From: Paenibacillus doosanensis | Lineage (GTDB): Bacteria > Bacillota > Bacilli > Paenibacillales > NBRC-103111 | DNA length: 64,000 bases | Direction: 5' to 3' | NCBI RefSeq assembly: GCF_025060755.1 | Contig: NZ_JANYUY010000015.1 | Span: 1-64,000 of the forward strand | Shown: positions 17,111-24,699 of the stretch, one piece after another | Layout: every line of letters starts with the position of its first letter | Position numbering within the stretch: the first letter of the stretch is position 1 | Position numbers and translations under genes: made by a program | The notes under the pieces: generated by a model | Seen by the model: the letters and a program-made list of their open reading frames with translations, nothing else | Databases searched by the model: none | Told to the model about the DNA's origin: nothing

Positions 17111-18814
17111 ATGATCATACAATGCGCCCGAATCGACCGGTTCGTCTTTGACGGGTATGTCCACTCTTCGCGGACGGCGCAGGAATGGGTCCGCGAGGCG
17201 CAGGCGACTTCGCCGTGGTTTACGGTCGAACTGTTCGCCGATTTTTTCATGTGCTTTTACTTGCCGCAGCCGGACATCGATCGCGCTCAGGATGCCTCCG
17301 CCTTTCACCGCTGGCTTGTGGAACAGCTGCGGCAGCAATTTTTTTACCGGACGATCCATCCGAGAACGATCGGTGAAGTGAACGCCTCGTTCAAAACCGC
17401 GCTGAAGAGCTTAATGTGGCTCACGGCCAGCTACGCAGACGAAGTGAAACGTCGCAAGCAGGATGAGCGGATTTTGACGGCGATGGGCTTGAATGAACAG
17501 AAACAGCAAGCCCAAGAGCAGGCGCAAGTGAACGAGCATTTGTCGGAGAAGCAGCTGGAGCGGCTCAAGCTGGTCGGCTATACGCTGCAGCAAGGCAAGC
17601 GCAATGTGGAGGAAAAGCAAGCGGCGCTCGATACCCGTCCTTTGGTCGAAGCCGAAGTTGTCCGGCTGAAGCGGAGGATCGTCGAGCTTCAAGAAGAAAT
17701 GCGCACCGACTTCACGCGCAGGGACAAAGCCCGGCTCAAGCTGAAAAAGGCGGAGACCGAGCTTCAGCAGCGCGAGAGGCAGCTCGAACGGTTTACGAAA
17801 CGAGACCAGGACATGTTCCGGCAGCTCGAAGAGCAGCTTGGACAGTGGCTCAGCCGCTCGCTCAAGGAAACGCTGGAAACTGAGGAACTGGAGAGTTTGA
17901 ACGTTCACGAGCTGCTGCAGGCGAGCCAGCGAATCGCCAACCGCCGCTGGGGCGCCGATCTCGGACGGCTGCACCGGCAGCAGTTCGCCAATTACCTGCA
18001 GTGGGTAGAAAAGCTCAAGCGGCATCCCGAGCTGATCGCGTTCCTGCAGGAGGTCGGACGCAACCTTCAGCATTTGAAGGTGCAGCGCAAGAAGCTGCGC
18101 TCCCCGCATATCCCGGAAGCGTATGACGATCTCAGGCAATCCGGCGACATTAGCCGTATGCTGCCGAGCGAAGCGAGTCTGCTGGCCGATGCGGATTACG
18201 AAGCATATTTTACGGTCAAGTGGCTGGATCGCAAGCTGCTGACTTACAACGTATCCGGGTATGACGAAGAGCCCCGGAAGGGGCCGGTGCTATGTATGCT
18301 GGATACGTCTCATTCCATGCGCGGCGGCAAGCTGCGGCTCGCGCAAATCTTCGTCGCGACCTTCGCCGCCTTCAGCCTGCTGGAGCGCCGCGACTTCGTG
18401 CTGCTGCTGTTCGGCGCGCGCGGCGAGCTGATCGAGCAGCCGCTGTACTGGCGCAAGTCGGACTGGCCGGCGCTCTACGCGCTGGCGCAGCTCGCCTTCG
18501 GCACCCATTTCGATGCCCCGATCAAGCGCGGCATCGAGATTGTGGAAGGGCATCCGCGCTTCACGGATGCCGACTTCGTGATGGTCACCGACGGGATCGG
18601 GACCATCAGCGCCCCGGTTCGGCAGCAGCTCGCCGAACTCGGCAAGAGCAAGCAAGTGCGGCTGCACACGCTGATCGTCGGAAACGCGCGGCAGCACTTG
18701 GCGAACCGCTACGAGATCCTGGGGGTGTCCCATCAAGTGCGCTTCGCCGCTACGTGGGAGTCCCAGGACCCGATCAAGGACGAGCTCCTGCTCGACGTAT
18801 TCCGCAAGCGCTAA
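17111..18814 (+). CDS. ViaA-like VWA domain protein
   Basis: This is the VWA partner (567 aa) of the upstream RavA-like ATPase. The N-terminal half has long charged helices, with coiled-coil potential at about residues 130-250 (rich in Glu, Gln, Arg and Leu). The C-terminal VWA domain starts near residue 390. Its metal-ion site DTSHS is at residues 398-402 (D398, S400, S402), followed by a conserved Thr/Asp segment (FVMVTDGIGT). This layout, a helical N-terminus and a C-terminal VWA, is that of ViaA/CoxE-type proteins. GGTGA lies a few nt before the ATG. A different MoxR/VWA pair is at 56858-59710. Role in complex assembly is by family only. Confidence 0.85.
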   Translation: MIIQCARIDRFVFDGYVHSSRTAQEWVREAQATSPWFTVELFADFFMCFYLPQPDIDRAQDASAFHRWLVEQLRQQFFYRTIHPRTIGEVNASFKTALKSLMWLTASYADEVKRRKQDERILTAMGLNEQKQQAQEQAQVNEHLSEKQLERLKLVGYTLQQGKRNVEEKQAALDTRPLVEAEVVRLKRRIVELQEEMRTDFTRRDKARLKLKKAETELQQRERQLERFTKRDQDMFRQLEEQLGQWLSRSLKETLETEELESLNVHELLQASQRIANRRWGADLGRLHRQQFANYLQWVEKLKRHPELIAFLQEVGRNLQHLKVQRKKLRSPHIPEAYDDLRQSGDISRMLPSEASLLADADYEAYFTVKWLDRKLLTYNVSGYDEEPRKGPVLCMLDTSHSMRGGKLRLAQIFVATFAAFSLLERRDFVLLLFGARGELIEQPLYWRKSDWPALYALAQLAFGTHFDAPIKRGIEIVEGHPRFTDADFVMVTDGIGTISAPVRQQLAELGKSKQVRLHTLIVGNARQHLANRYEILGVSHQVRFAATWESQDPIKDELLLDVFRKR

Positions 18815-18862
18815 TCCGTTTCGGGCAGCCATGCCGGAAGATGCAGGCCCGTTTCATACCGT

Positions 18863-18914
18863 AGAACCGGCAGTCCCGGAGCAAGCATTCAAGCGCCGGA
18901 CTGCCGGTTCTTTA
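18863..18914 (+). terminator. Terminator of the ravA-viaA-like operon
   Basis: A 14-bp inverted repeat (18863-18876 with 18898-18911) is followed by a T-rich stretch on the plus strand. It lies 48 nt after the VWA gene stop. Confidence 0.8.
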
Positions 18915-18967
18915 TTCGAGCCTGAAATCCGGCATCCTTCCCTGCCGAGCGGCACATCGTTCTTTCG

Positions 18968-19498
18968 TTAATCCGTTAACCGTTTGGCGTAGTAATGTCT
19001 AAGCTTTCCCCCGTACATTGGACGGGTAAACTGCCGCGTCAGCCCGGCCGCCTCCAAATTGTTAATGCTCGGCCTGTTGTCCGGATGAACGGTTGCATAC
19101 AAATACAAGCAATGTCTCTCGCGGGCGCGCTGCTCGCGCAATTGATGGAAATATCTTTGTAAACCGCGCCCTCGCGCGCATTCGTGAACGACCGTAGAGT
19201 CCAGAACCGCTACGAAGGGCAATTCCTCCTCCGGTACGCCGAATTCTCTCCCGAGATTATCTGCGGCGATGCCGGGAAACTTCAGCACCGTATACGCTAC
19301 AAGGCGTCCGTCAAGGAAGGCGCCGTATATCTCCCCTTTGTCGCCAATGTGCTCGTACAAATATTCTTCCTCGTCCATAGCGAATAACGCTTGCGAGGGA
19401 AGCCGCGAGATGACGTCCGTCATAAGACTGCGTATTTTTTCCACGTCATCGTGACCTAATCGGTGTATCTGCCGCTCCATATTTTCCATATTCTTCAT
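18968..19498 (-). CDS. GNAT family N-acetyltransferase
   Basis: This is a predicted acetyl-CoA-dependent acyltransferase (176 aa). The acetyl-CoA-binding motif A region is VLDSTVVHECARGRGLQRYFH, with the R/Q-x-x-G-x-G/A signature as ARGRGLQ. The segment LYATVHPDNRPSINNLEAAGL is the usual motif B, where Asn and the following helix close over CoA. The start ATG has GAAGG about 11 nt upstream; alternative ATG codons lie 9 and 18 nt further in. The acceptor substrate cannot be inferred. The gene is separated by 46 nt from the ligase-like gene on the same strand. Confidence 0.85.
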   Translation of the reverse strand: MKNMENMERQIHRLGHDDVEKIRSLMTDVISRLPSQALFAMDEEEYLYEHIGDKGEIYGAFLDGRLVAYTVLKFPGIAADNLGREFGVPEEELPFVAVLDSTVVHECARGRGLQRYFHQLREQRARERHCLYLYATVHPDNRPSINNLEAAGLTRQFTRPMYGGKLRHYYAKRLTD

Positions 19499-19544
19499 CG
19501 GTACAGAGCCCTTCTCGAATGATCTTTACGATTGATTGCTTCTT

Positions 19545-20144
19545 TCAAATTCCTTCTGAGTCCGGCTTAGGCGCTATCGCGAGCCAATCGTGGGAACGCC
19601 GGGACACATACGGACTGTCTTTGCGTTTGGCGACGATGCCGGGCAGCTGCTCCGCGAGCGATTTCCGGTACAAATCTTCTCCCCTGCCGTCCGCCTGTTC
19701 CGTAATCCGGAAATATTCGTCTTCTTTCAGTACAGACTCCAATACGGACCTGCGCTTCATTAGCGGCAGGCCCCGTAAATCCCGTCCTTTATACATGAGG
19801 ATATCCCACACGATATAGCAAGCCGGCCGCTGCTTCATATAAGCCCGGATTCGCTGATGTCCTTTCGCCTGCAATCTGTCTCCGGCCAGCTTAGGATCGT
19901 ACCGCCCGGTGTGCGGATCGAGGCAGCATACCTCGCCGTCGAGCACCACATCACCGTCTGCCGGCACCCGGTGAAGCTCCGGAAAATGCCGCGTCGCTTC
20001 GTTCTTATCGCGCAGCCATAATCGCGTCTCAATGCCTTGGCGGGATAAAATAAGCCTCCGCCCGCCCCATTTAGGCTCAAATACGTACGCTTCGTCATTA
20101 AAGATACTGTCGGCATGCTCCGCCAGCATCGGACTTAATTTCAT
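19545..20144 (-). CDS. Degenerate ATP-dependent DNA ligase-like nucleotidyltransferase domain
   Basis: The protein (199 aa) matches only the adenylation domain of LigD-type ATP-dependent DNA ligases and lacks the OB domain. Three catalytic motifs are altered. Motif I reads EPKWGGRR (K25 kept, Asp of KxDG replaced by G27). Motif III is near normal, LDGEVCC (E71). Motif IV reads PGIVAKR, with proline at the essential Glu position (P168). The motif V lysine after DWL is replaced by Ala. Ligase activity is therefore doubtful. The start is uncertain: ATG at 20144 follows GGTGATGACC, but in-frame ATGs at 20150, 20162 and 20165 are also possible. It may be a binding or regulatory relic. No ku gene is near. 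Confidence 0.7.
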   Translation of the reverse strand: MKLSPMLAEHADSIFNDEAYVFEPKWGGRRLILSRQGIETRLWLRDKNEATRHFPELHRVPADGDVVLDGEVCCLDPHTGRYDPKLAGDRLQAKGHQRIRAYMKQRPACYIVWDILMYKGRDLRGLPLMKRRSVLESVLKEDEYFRITEQADGRGEDLYRKSLAEQLPGIVAKRKDSPYVSRRSHDWLAIAPKPDSEGI

Positions 20145-20261
20145 GGTCATCACCAATTTCATCATACCATGAGGCCTATGCATGAATAATTAGTTAATTG
20201 CTGGGGGAACATATCATTACTGGATGATTACTTACCAAATACAAACAACGAGGTGTCCATT

Positions 20262-20486
20262 ATGGCAAACAACCAATCGAGAAGCAGCAACCAACTGGTC
20301 GTACAACAAGCATCTCAGGCATTGCAGCAATTGAAATACGAAGTCGCCCAAGAGCTCGGCATTCAAATTCCGGCTGACGGCTACTACGGTTACATGGCTA
20401 CCCGAGATACCGGAGCCATCGGCGGTCACATGGTTCGCCGTCTCGTGCAAATCGCCGAGCAGCAATTGACGGGCTTCCACAAATAG
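20262..20486 (+). CDS. Alpha/beta-type small acid-soluble spore protein
   Basis: This 74-aa protein coats DNA in the dormant spore, changing its helical form and protecting it from UV and heat. It has the two conserved family blocks. KYEVAQELGI contains the site cut by the GPR protease during germination, and the second block covers DGYYGYMATRDTGAIGGHMVRRLVQIAEQQL. Length and composition are typical for SspA/B relatives. The ATG at 20262 is chosen over the in-frame GTG at 20253 because GAGGTG lies 6 nt upstream. A forespore sigma-G promoter is expected upstream, but I could not fix one with correct spacing. A terminator follows at 20500-20541. Confidence 0.95.
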   Translation: MANNQSRSSNQLVVQQASQALQQLKYEVAQELGIQIPADGYYGYMATRDTGAIGGHMVRRLVQIAEQQLTGFHK

Positions 20487-20499
20487 ACCGGCGCTACCC

Positions 20500-20541
20500 A
20501 AGACGCCTCCGGCTCCGCCTAGCGGATTTGGAGGCGTCTTT
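20500..20541 (+). terminator. Terminator of the SASP gene
   Basis: Perfect 11-bp arms (20500-20510 with 20530-20540) with a 19-nt loop are followed by TT on the plus strand, 13 nt after the SASP stop codon. The T-run is short, but the stem is strong. Confidence 0.7.
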
Positions 20542-20616
20542 GCCGTTTGCCTTAATAAATTATCCGTCCTCCTGGCGCAGCACGGCGGATAACCGCGAAG
20601 GACTAGCTCCGCTCGT

Positions 20617-21246
20617 TTAATACAGACGCTGCGTATAGCTTTCCACCAGCCCTTGGGCGATGCTCTGTTCGTCCCTTCCGGTATGCGCCGCCAAAATCCG
20701 GGCCGGCACCGGCAGACGCTCCCGCCCCAGCCAGCTCTCCGGCTTCCACAGCTGCGACCGTTTGAACGCCTTGGCGCAGTGCATGTAGCATTCCTCGACG
20801 ACGACGCCGATGCCGAGCTGCGGACTCTTGCCCATCGCCTGCATCCGCTGCAGCAGCTCCTCATCCCGGGTCACGTAGGCCCGGCCGTTTACGCGCAGCG
20901 TTTCCTCCAGCCCCGGAATGAGGAAGATCAGGCCGATCTGAGGGTTGGATATAATGTTGCGCAGCGAATCCGCACGCCGGTTGCCCGGCCGCTCCGGAAT
21001 AACGAGCCGCTGCCCGTCAAGCACCAGTACAAATCCGGGCGCGTCGCCTCTGGGCGACACGTCGCACCTGCCCTCGCTATCCGAAGTCGATACGAGCAAA
21101 AACGGAGATTTGGCGATATAATCGCGGCAGTGATCGTCCAACGAGCCGATCGCTTTGCGCGCGACGACTTCGCTCGGATACCCCAATAGGTCCCGAAGTT
21201 CTTCTTCCCCTGTAATAACGTCCCGAAATTCATTCTCCCGCTCCAC
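20617..21246 (-). CDS. PPOX-class FMN-binding flavoprotein (MSMEG_1061-like)
   Basis: This cytosolic protein (209 aa) has the pyridoxamine-phosphate-oxidase split-barrel fold that binds FMN or F420-type flavins. Family landmarks are PFLLVSTSDSEGRCDVSPRG near residues 48-67, VIPERPGNRRADSLRNI (phosphate-binding arginines) and a GLIFLIPG strand. The C-terminal third (ECYMHCAKAFKRSQLW) is shared by the MSMEG_1061 subgroup, whose substrates are not established. The start is GTG at 21244-21246 with GGAGTG about 9 nt upstream. It follows the HAD phosphatase gene by 17 nt and is probably cotranscribed. A detoxifying reductase role is possible but unproven. Confidence 0.82.
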   Translation of the reverse strand: MERENEFRDVITGEEELRDLLGYPSEVVARKAIGSLDDHCRDYIAKSPFLLVSTSDSEGRCDVSPRGDAPGFVLVLDGQRLVIPERPGNRRADSLRNIISNPQIGLIFLIPGLEETLRVNGRAYVTRDEELLQRMQAMGKSPQLGIGVVVEECYMHCAKAFKRSQLWKPESWLGRERLPVPARILAAHTGRDEQSIAQGLVESYTQRLY

Positions 21247-21263
21247 TGACGCATCACTCCATT

Positions 21264-21935
21264 CTAATCGTTTTCACGAGCTTCCATCCCCAAGCGAAGC
21301 AGCACCCCAGGCGTAATTTCTCTTATGGAGCTTACGACCGCCTCTGCCGCGGACACATCCTGACTACCCGAATCGGCATTCTGGAAGCCGATGCACTTCA
21401 TCCCCGCAGCCTGCGCGGCCCTAACCCCGTGGCGCGAGTCTTCCACGGCGACGCAGTCGGTAGGGGCGACTCCGAGCAGCGCGGCGGCCCTCAGATACAC
21501 GTCGGGCGCAGGCTTCCCTTTGCCGACCTCTTCCCCGCTGACGACGGCGGAAAAGTATTCGGCGATACCGAGCTTATCCAGCACGGCGAGAATAAACGAT
21601 TTCGGCGAGGAAGAAGCCAAGCCGACGGCGATCCGGCGGTCCTTCAGCAAGCCGAGCAGCTCCGGGACGCCGTCGATCGGCCCTTCTGCGCTTTGCTGCA
21701 GCTCGTTCAGCTTCATTTGAACCTGCCATTCGATCAATTCTTCCAAGGAAGCCTCCAGATTGTGCTTTTCCTTCACTCTGCTCCACATATCGGGGTTTGT
21801 CATCCCGACGTAGCTTTCCAGCTCTTCCATATCGGCCGGTATTCCCAGCCGGTTAAACGCCATTTGTTCCACTTTGAAATGCAGCGGCTCGCTGTTGATC
21901 AGCACGCCGTCCATATCGAAAATGACCGCTTTCAT
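21264..21935 (-). CDS. HAD-superfamily IA hydrolase (beta-phosphoglucomutase/phosphatase type)
   Basis: This is a cytosolic haloacid-dehalogenase-type phosphatase or sugar-phosphate mutase (223 aa). The nucleophile and acid/base pair D7 and D9 are in VIFDMDGVLINSEP. Motif II is GLASSSPKS, motif III includes KGKPAPDVYLRA, and motif IV VEDSRHGVRAAQAAG carries the acidic Mg ligands. A helical cap lies between residues 16 and 85. The sequence best fits phosphatases such as YhcW or beta-phosphoglucomutase relatives. GGAGA lies about 7 nt before the ATG. It appears to form a two-gene unit with the PPOX protein. The substrate is unknown. Confidence 0.88.
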   Translation of the reverse strand: MKAVIFDMDGVLINSEPLHFKVEQMAFNRLGIPADMEELESYVGMTNPDMWSRVKEKHNLEASLEELIEWQVQMKLNELQQSAEGPIDGVPELLGLLKDRRIAVGLASSSPKSFILAVLDKLGIAEYFSAVVSGEEVGKGKPAPDVYLRAAALLGVAPTDCVAVEDSRHGVRAAQAAGMKCIGFQNADSGSQDVSAAEAVVSSIREITPGVLLRLGMEAREND

Positions 21936-21962
21936 CCGTTTTCTCCGCCTCCCCTGTAATAG

Positions 21963-22064
21963 CGGTGAAAAACGAGCGACCTGCAGTCGATAGAGGTTTC
22001 CGCTCGCTGTTGTAGCCGGAATCGCTTTTCCGGATTCAAACGGCCCCCCGCTCGTTGTTCACCG
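21963..22064. repeat. Alternative-pairing inverted and direct repeats
   Basis: A 16-nt arm at 21963-21978 pairs with 22049-22064 at 15 of 16 positions. Its inner half can also pair with 22001-22006 and the bases after it. The 22000-22019 and 22048-22066 segments are imperfect direct repeats. On the minus strand the nearer pairing ends in five T residues and so looks like a terminator for the DUF3900 gene. Confidence 0.55.
21966..22006 (-). terminator. Probable terminator of the DUF3900 gene
   Basis: On the minus strand a CGAGCG...CGCTCG stem containing an inner ACCT/AGGT pairing is followed by TTTTT (21968-21972). It lies between the DUF3900 stop and the HAD gene start. Confidence 0.6.
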
Positions 22065-22083
22065 GGCTTCTAACCATCTTCTC

Positions 22084-23160
22084 TTACTCGCCGCTTTCGT
22101 CCGTTTTCCGCTGAATCCGGTCCACGATGCTTTCCAGCGGCTCGGGATCGAGCAATTCGACCGGCGATATGCCTTTGTCGAATTGCAGGAAATCCCCCTC
22201 CATCACGACGACATAGCGGCTGCCTACCTTGGCGATATGCAATTGGTCGCCAAAGTCCGCCAGCAGTCCGCGAACCGTCATGTTGCCGACCTTCAGCTTC
22301 ATCTCGATATCCGGCTTCTGCTCGATCAGGATGGCCGACGCCTCCGAGACCTGCTCCGGCGTCCATTTCTCCTGCAGCTCCCGCTTCTCGCTGTAAGCCC
22401 ACAGCTCCATCGCCTGAACTTCCTGCTCCTTCGCTTCCGGATTATCCTCGTACACTTGTTCGATATATTGATGCACGAAGCCGAGCACCTGCTCGTTCAT
22501 CATCTCGGGCATCGATTTCTCATACTCGACGAATTTCAGGAAGTCTTCAAAATACCGCGCATGGGACGATTGATGAATTTTAAGCTCCCACGGCTCCACC
22601 ATGCCTTCTTCCGGCATATGCGGGTACATGATCGACTTCATATTTTTGGCGTTGATCGCCATCTCCACTTTGTTAAGCAGGCTGCGCTCGTCGGTAATGC
22701 GCGCGATCTTTTGCTCGAAATCGCATTTTAAGACAAACAGAAACGGATCGTCGAACAGCTGCGCATGCTTCGCCCGCACGATAAAGACGGCGCCGCCGCG
22801 GATCGCGCTCGTATCCATGTAAGCTTGGACCAGAGCGTCCGCATGGCCGATGTACATTTCCTTCGTTTCCGCCGTCCGCAGCCGGTCAAACATATTATAG
22901 TTCGGATTGCTGTCCAGGTCGTAGCCGGGTTCTACCGCGAACCGTCCGATCTTGGTCGGCACCTGCTCCGCCTTCGGATTGCGCTCCGCATGACGCTTGG
23001 CTATCTTCGTAAATTCGCTGCCGAGAAACGAACTGAGCTCGCTCTCCAAATAATCTTGTCCGTCCAGCGTTTGATAATGCTTGTAATGCTTGCCGCCCTG
23101 GCCGTCCTCGCTTTCGGTTTGAATGACGAAGAAAGATATATATTCAACTTCAAATTTCAT
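22084..23160 (-). CDS. DUF3900 family protein
   Basis: This is a 358-aa soluble protein conserved in Bacillus and Paenibacillus with no known function. It has no signal peptide or membrane segment. Recognisable conserved stretches are EYISFFVIQ at the N-terminus, PTKIGRFAVEPGYDLDSNPNYN, MEMAINAKNMKSI-like sequence near residue 170, and the acidic segment KIHQSSHARYFEDFLKFVEYEKSMPEMM. The C-terminus (TVRGLLADFGDQLHIAKVGSRYVVVMEGD) could form a small beta domain. GGGGGAG lies about 9 nt before the ATG. The gene is flanked by terminators and so is probably monocistronic. I recognise the family but cannot assign a role. Confidence 0.8.
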   Translation of the reverse strand: MKFEVEYISFFVIQTESEDGQGGKHYKHYQTLDGQDYLESELSSFLGSEFTKIAKRHAERNPKAEQVPTKIGRFAVEPGYDLDSNPNYNMFDRLRTAETKEMYIGHADALVQAYMDTSAIRGGAVFIVRAKHAQLFDDPFLFVLKCDFEQKIARITDERSLLNKVEMAINAKNMKSIMYPHMPEEGMVEPWELKIHQSSHARYFEDFLKFVEYEKSMPEMMNEQVLGFVHQYIEQVYEDNPEAKEQEVQAMELWAYSEKRELQEKWTPEQVSEASAILIEQKPDIEMKLKVGNMTVRGLLADFGDQLHIAKVGSRYVVVMEGDFLQFDKGISPVELLDPEPLESIVDRIQRKTDESGE

Positions 23161-23183
23161 GTATGCAAGCTCCCCCGTGACAA

Positions 23184-23231
23184 ATAAAAACCCACCCCAT
23201 AGGCGAGATTACTCAGCCCCTAAGGTGGGTT
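23184..23231 (-). terminator. Terminator of the sodC-like gene
   Basis: An 8-bp stem (23189-23196 with 23224-23231) with a 27-nt loop is followed on the minus strand by TTTTTATTTG. It separates sodC from the DUF3900 gene. Confidence 0.75.
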
Positions 23232-23289
23232 CCATCCTATCGTATCACAGGTTTCTGCGGGCAGCAATGCCAAACCGCAGCAGCCGCGG

Positions 23290-23916
23290 CTACATAATGA
23301 CGCCGCAGGCTATCCGGCTCCCGGAATTGCCGGAAGGATCGGTCTTGTAGTCATCGGCGTTCTCATGAATGACAAGCGCGGTGCCTCCGGTCTTCACGAG
23401 CGAATTCGCCTTATCCTTGGCCAAAGTCACCTTCGTATCGACGAACTCCGCGCGGGCGGTGCCGTCGGAGCCGACCTCCAGATTCGGCAGGTCTCCGGCA
23501 TGATATCCTTGAGGATTGTCGAAGCCGTGCTTTTTGCCTTCCGGATTAAAATGCTCGCCGGCCGACGTGAAGTCCGGAGGCGTGCATACGCCGGTTTGGT
23601 GAACGTGAATACCGTGTTTGCCCGGAGTCAAACCGGACACTTCGACCTGGAACTTGACGCCTTCGGCTACTTGCGACAGCTTGGCCGTACCGATCTTCGT
23701 TCCTTTGCTGTTAATGATGTCGATCGACTTCGGAGCGACCGACGGCTCGTTCGCCTGAGCTCTGACCGTATCCGATCCGGCGCCGGCATTTTCATGCATC
23801 CCCGGATGGGCCTCATCCGCTTGGGCGGTCGTCGCCACCGTTCTCCATTCGCATCCGGATGTGAGCACCAATGCGAAGCTGAGCAGAACGGCTCCGCGGT
23901 TAACGATGTTTTTCAT
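23290..23916 (-). CDS. sodC: Cu/Zn superoxide dismutase-like lipoprotein
   Basis: This is a secreted, probably lipid-anchored SodC homologue (208 aa) that would dismutate superoxide outside the membrane. The N-terminus is MKNIVNR, a hydrophobic core and TSGC (C22) as a slightly non-standard lipobox. All metal ligands expected of Cu/Zn SOD are present: H104 and H106 (HVH), H122 (GEHFNP), H130, H139, D142 (GYHAGD) and H184 (VIHENADDY). The disulfide pair C111 and C204 is also present. B. subtilis YojM is reported to lack copper ligands, so this copy looks more complete. The ATG at 23914-23916 is chosen because GGAGG lies 7 nt upstream. The gene ends at its own terminator. Confidence 0.92.
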   Translation of the reverse strand: MKNIVNRGAVLLSFALVLTSGCEWRTVATTAQADEAHPGMHENAGAGSDTVRAQANEPSVAPKSIDIINSKGTKIGTAKLSQVAEGVKFQVEVSGLTPGKHGIHVHQTGVCTPPDFTSAGEHFNPEGKKHGFDNPQGYHAGDLPNLEVGSDGTARAEFVDTKVTLAKDKANSLVKTGGTALVIHENADDYKTDPSGNSGSRIACGVIM

Positions 23917-24014
23917 GTCTTTATCCTCCAATGGCCTGTGTAAAATGTTCCTTTTACATTGTGTCCTATCGGAGAATAATTAAACATCGAATCGTCGCCC
24001 GCCGGCGCCTGCCC

Positions 24015-24683
24015 TTAACGAGCCAGAAAAGGATTGCGCCATTCCATCAGCATGGCGTAATGATGCGATTCTTCATCGTCGAGGTAATGCTCCGCCAAGG
24101 CAACCGGCGTTCGGCCGCAGCGCATCAGGAAGGTCAGCACCGGGTCCTTCAGCCGCCCTTCCAGCACGGCCTCAACGTACTGCCCGGCCGTCATTTGATC
24201 GGCATGAACATGATAACCGGGGAGTCTTCCTCCGCCGAGCAGCCTTTTCAGTTTCAATTCAATGACGACCTCGTACATCGAATGCATGAGCAGCTTGCCG
24301 AGCCCGAGCTTCCGGTAAGCGGGCAGCGCGCATATGTCGACGATATACAGCGTATCCCCCTGCGGGTTGTGGTTGCGGATGTACCCGCCGTCGGTAGCCT
24401 GCTCCCATGTATGCCGCGGGCTGGCGGGATCGAAATCGACCCGCAGGCCGGTCACGGAAGCAACCGCCCTGCCGCCGATGTCCACGCACAGCGCCCCTTG
24501 AGGAAACAAAGCGACATGGTTGTCCAGCTGACGTTCGTTCCACCACAGCTCCGGCGGGAACGGGGGCGGGAAGCTTTGCCGCTGAATATCGATCAAGTCG
24601 GCGAAGTCGGCGTGCGTATAGCTGCGAACGGTCGTCATGACGGGGCGATCCCGGTCGAATACGTACAGCTCTTTCCGGTACAA
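24015..24683 (-). CDS. GNAT acetyltransferase paired with a nitrilase-family gene
   Basis: This is a predicted acetyltransferase (222 aa). After MTTVRSYTHADFADLIDIQ, the standard GNAT opening, the acetyl-CoA motif appears as DICALPAYRKLGLGKLLMHSMYE. The C-terminal part contains GRLPGYHVHADQMTAGQYVEAV, a segment I associate with the GNAT half of YhcX-type GNAT/carbon-nitrogen hydrolase fusions. The start is TTG at 24681-24683 with GGGAGG 8 nt upstream; an in-frame ATG 45 nt downstream would also keep the GNAT fold. It lies 16 nt after the nitrilase stop. Here the two parts of the known fusion are separate genes in reversed order. The substrate is unknown. Confidence 0.85.
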   Translation of the reverse strand: MYRKELYVFDRDRPVMTTVRSYTHADFADLIDIQRQSFPPPFPPELWWNERQLDNHVALFPQGALCVDIGGRAVASVTGLRVDFDPASPRHTWEQATDGGYIRNHNPQGDTLYIVDICALPAYRKLGLGKLLMHSMYEVVIELKLKRLLGGGRLPGYHVHADQMTAGQYVEAVLEGRLKDPVLTFLMRCGRTPVALAEHYLDDEESHHYAMLMEWRNPFLAR

Positions 24684-24699
24684 GCCGTGTCCCTCCCTT

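Noticed and set aside
20183-20216. Sigma-G-like elements before the SASP gene
   Set aside because: GAATA and CATATCA-like motifs are present but the spacing (about 21 nt) is too long for a confident call.
20232-20864. 210-codon minus-strand frame opposite the SASP and PPOX end
   Set aside because: It overlaps a definite SASP gene and the PPOX gene, crosses the SASP terminator and has no recognisable domain.
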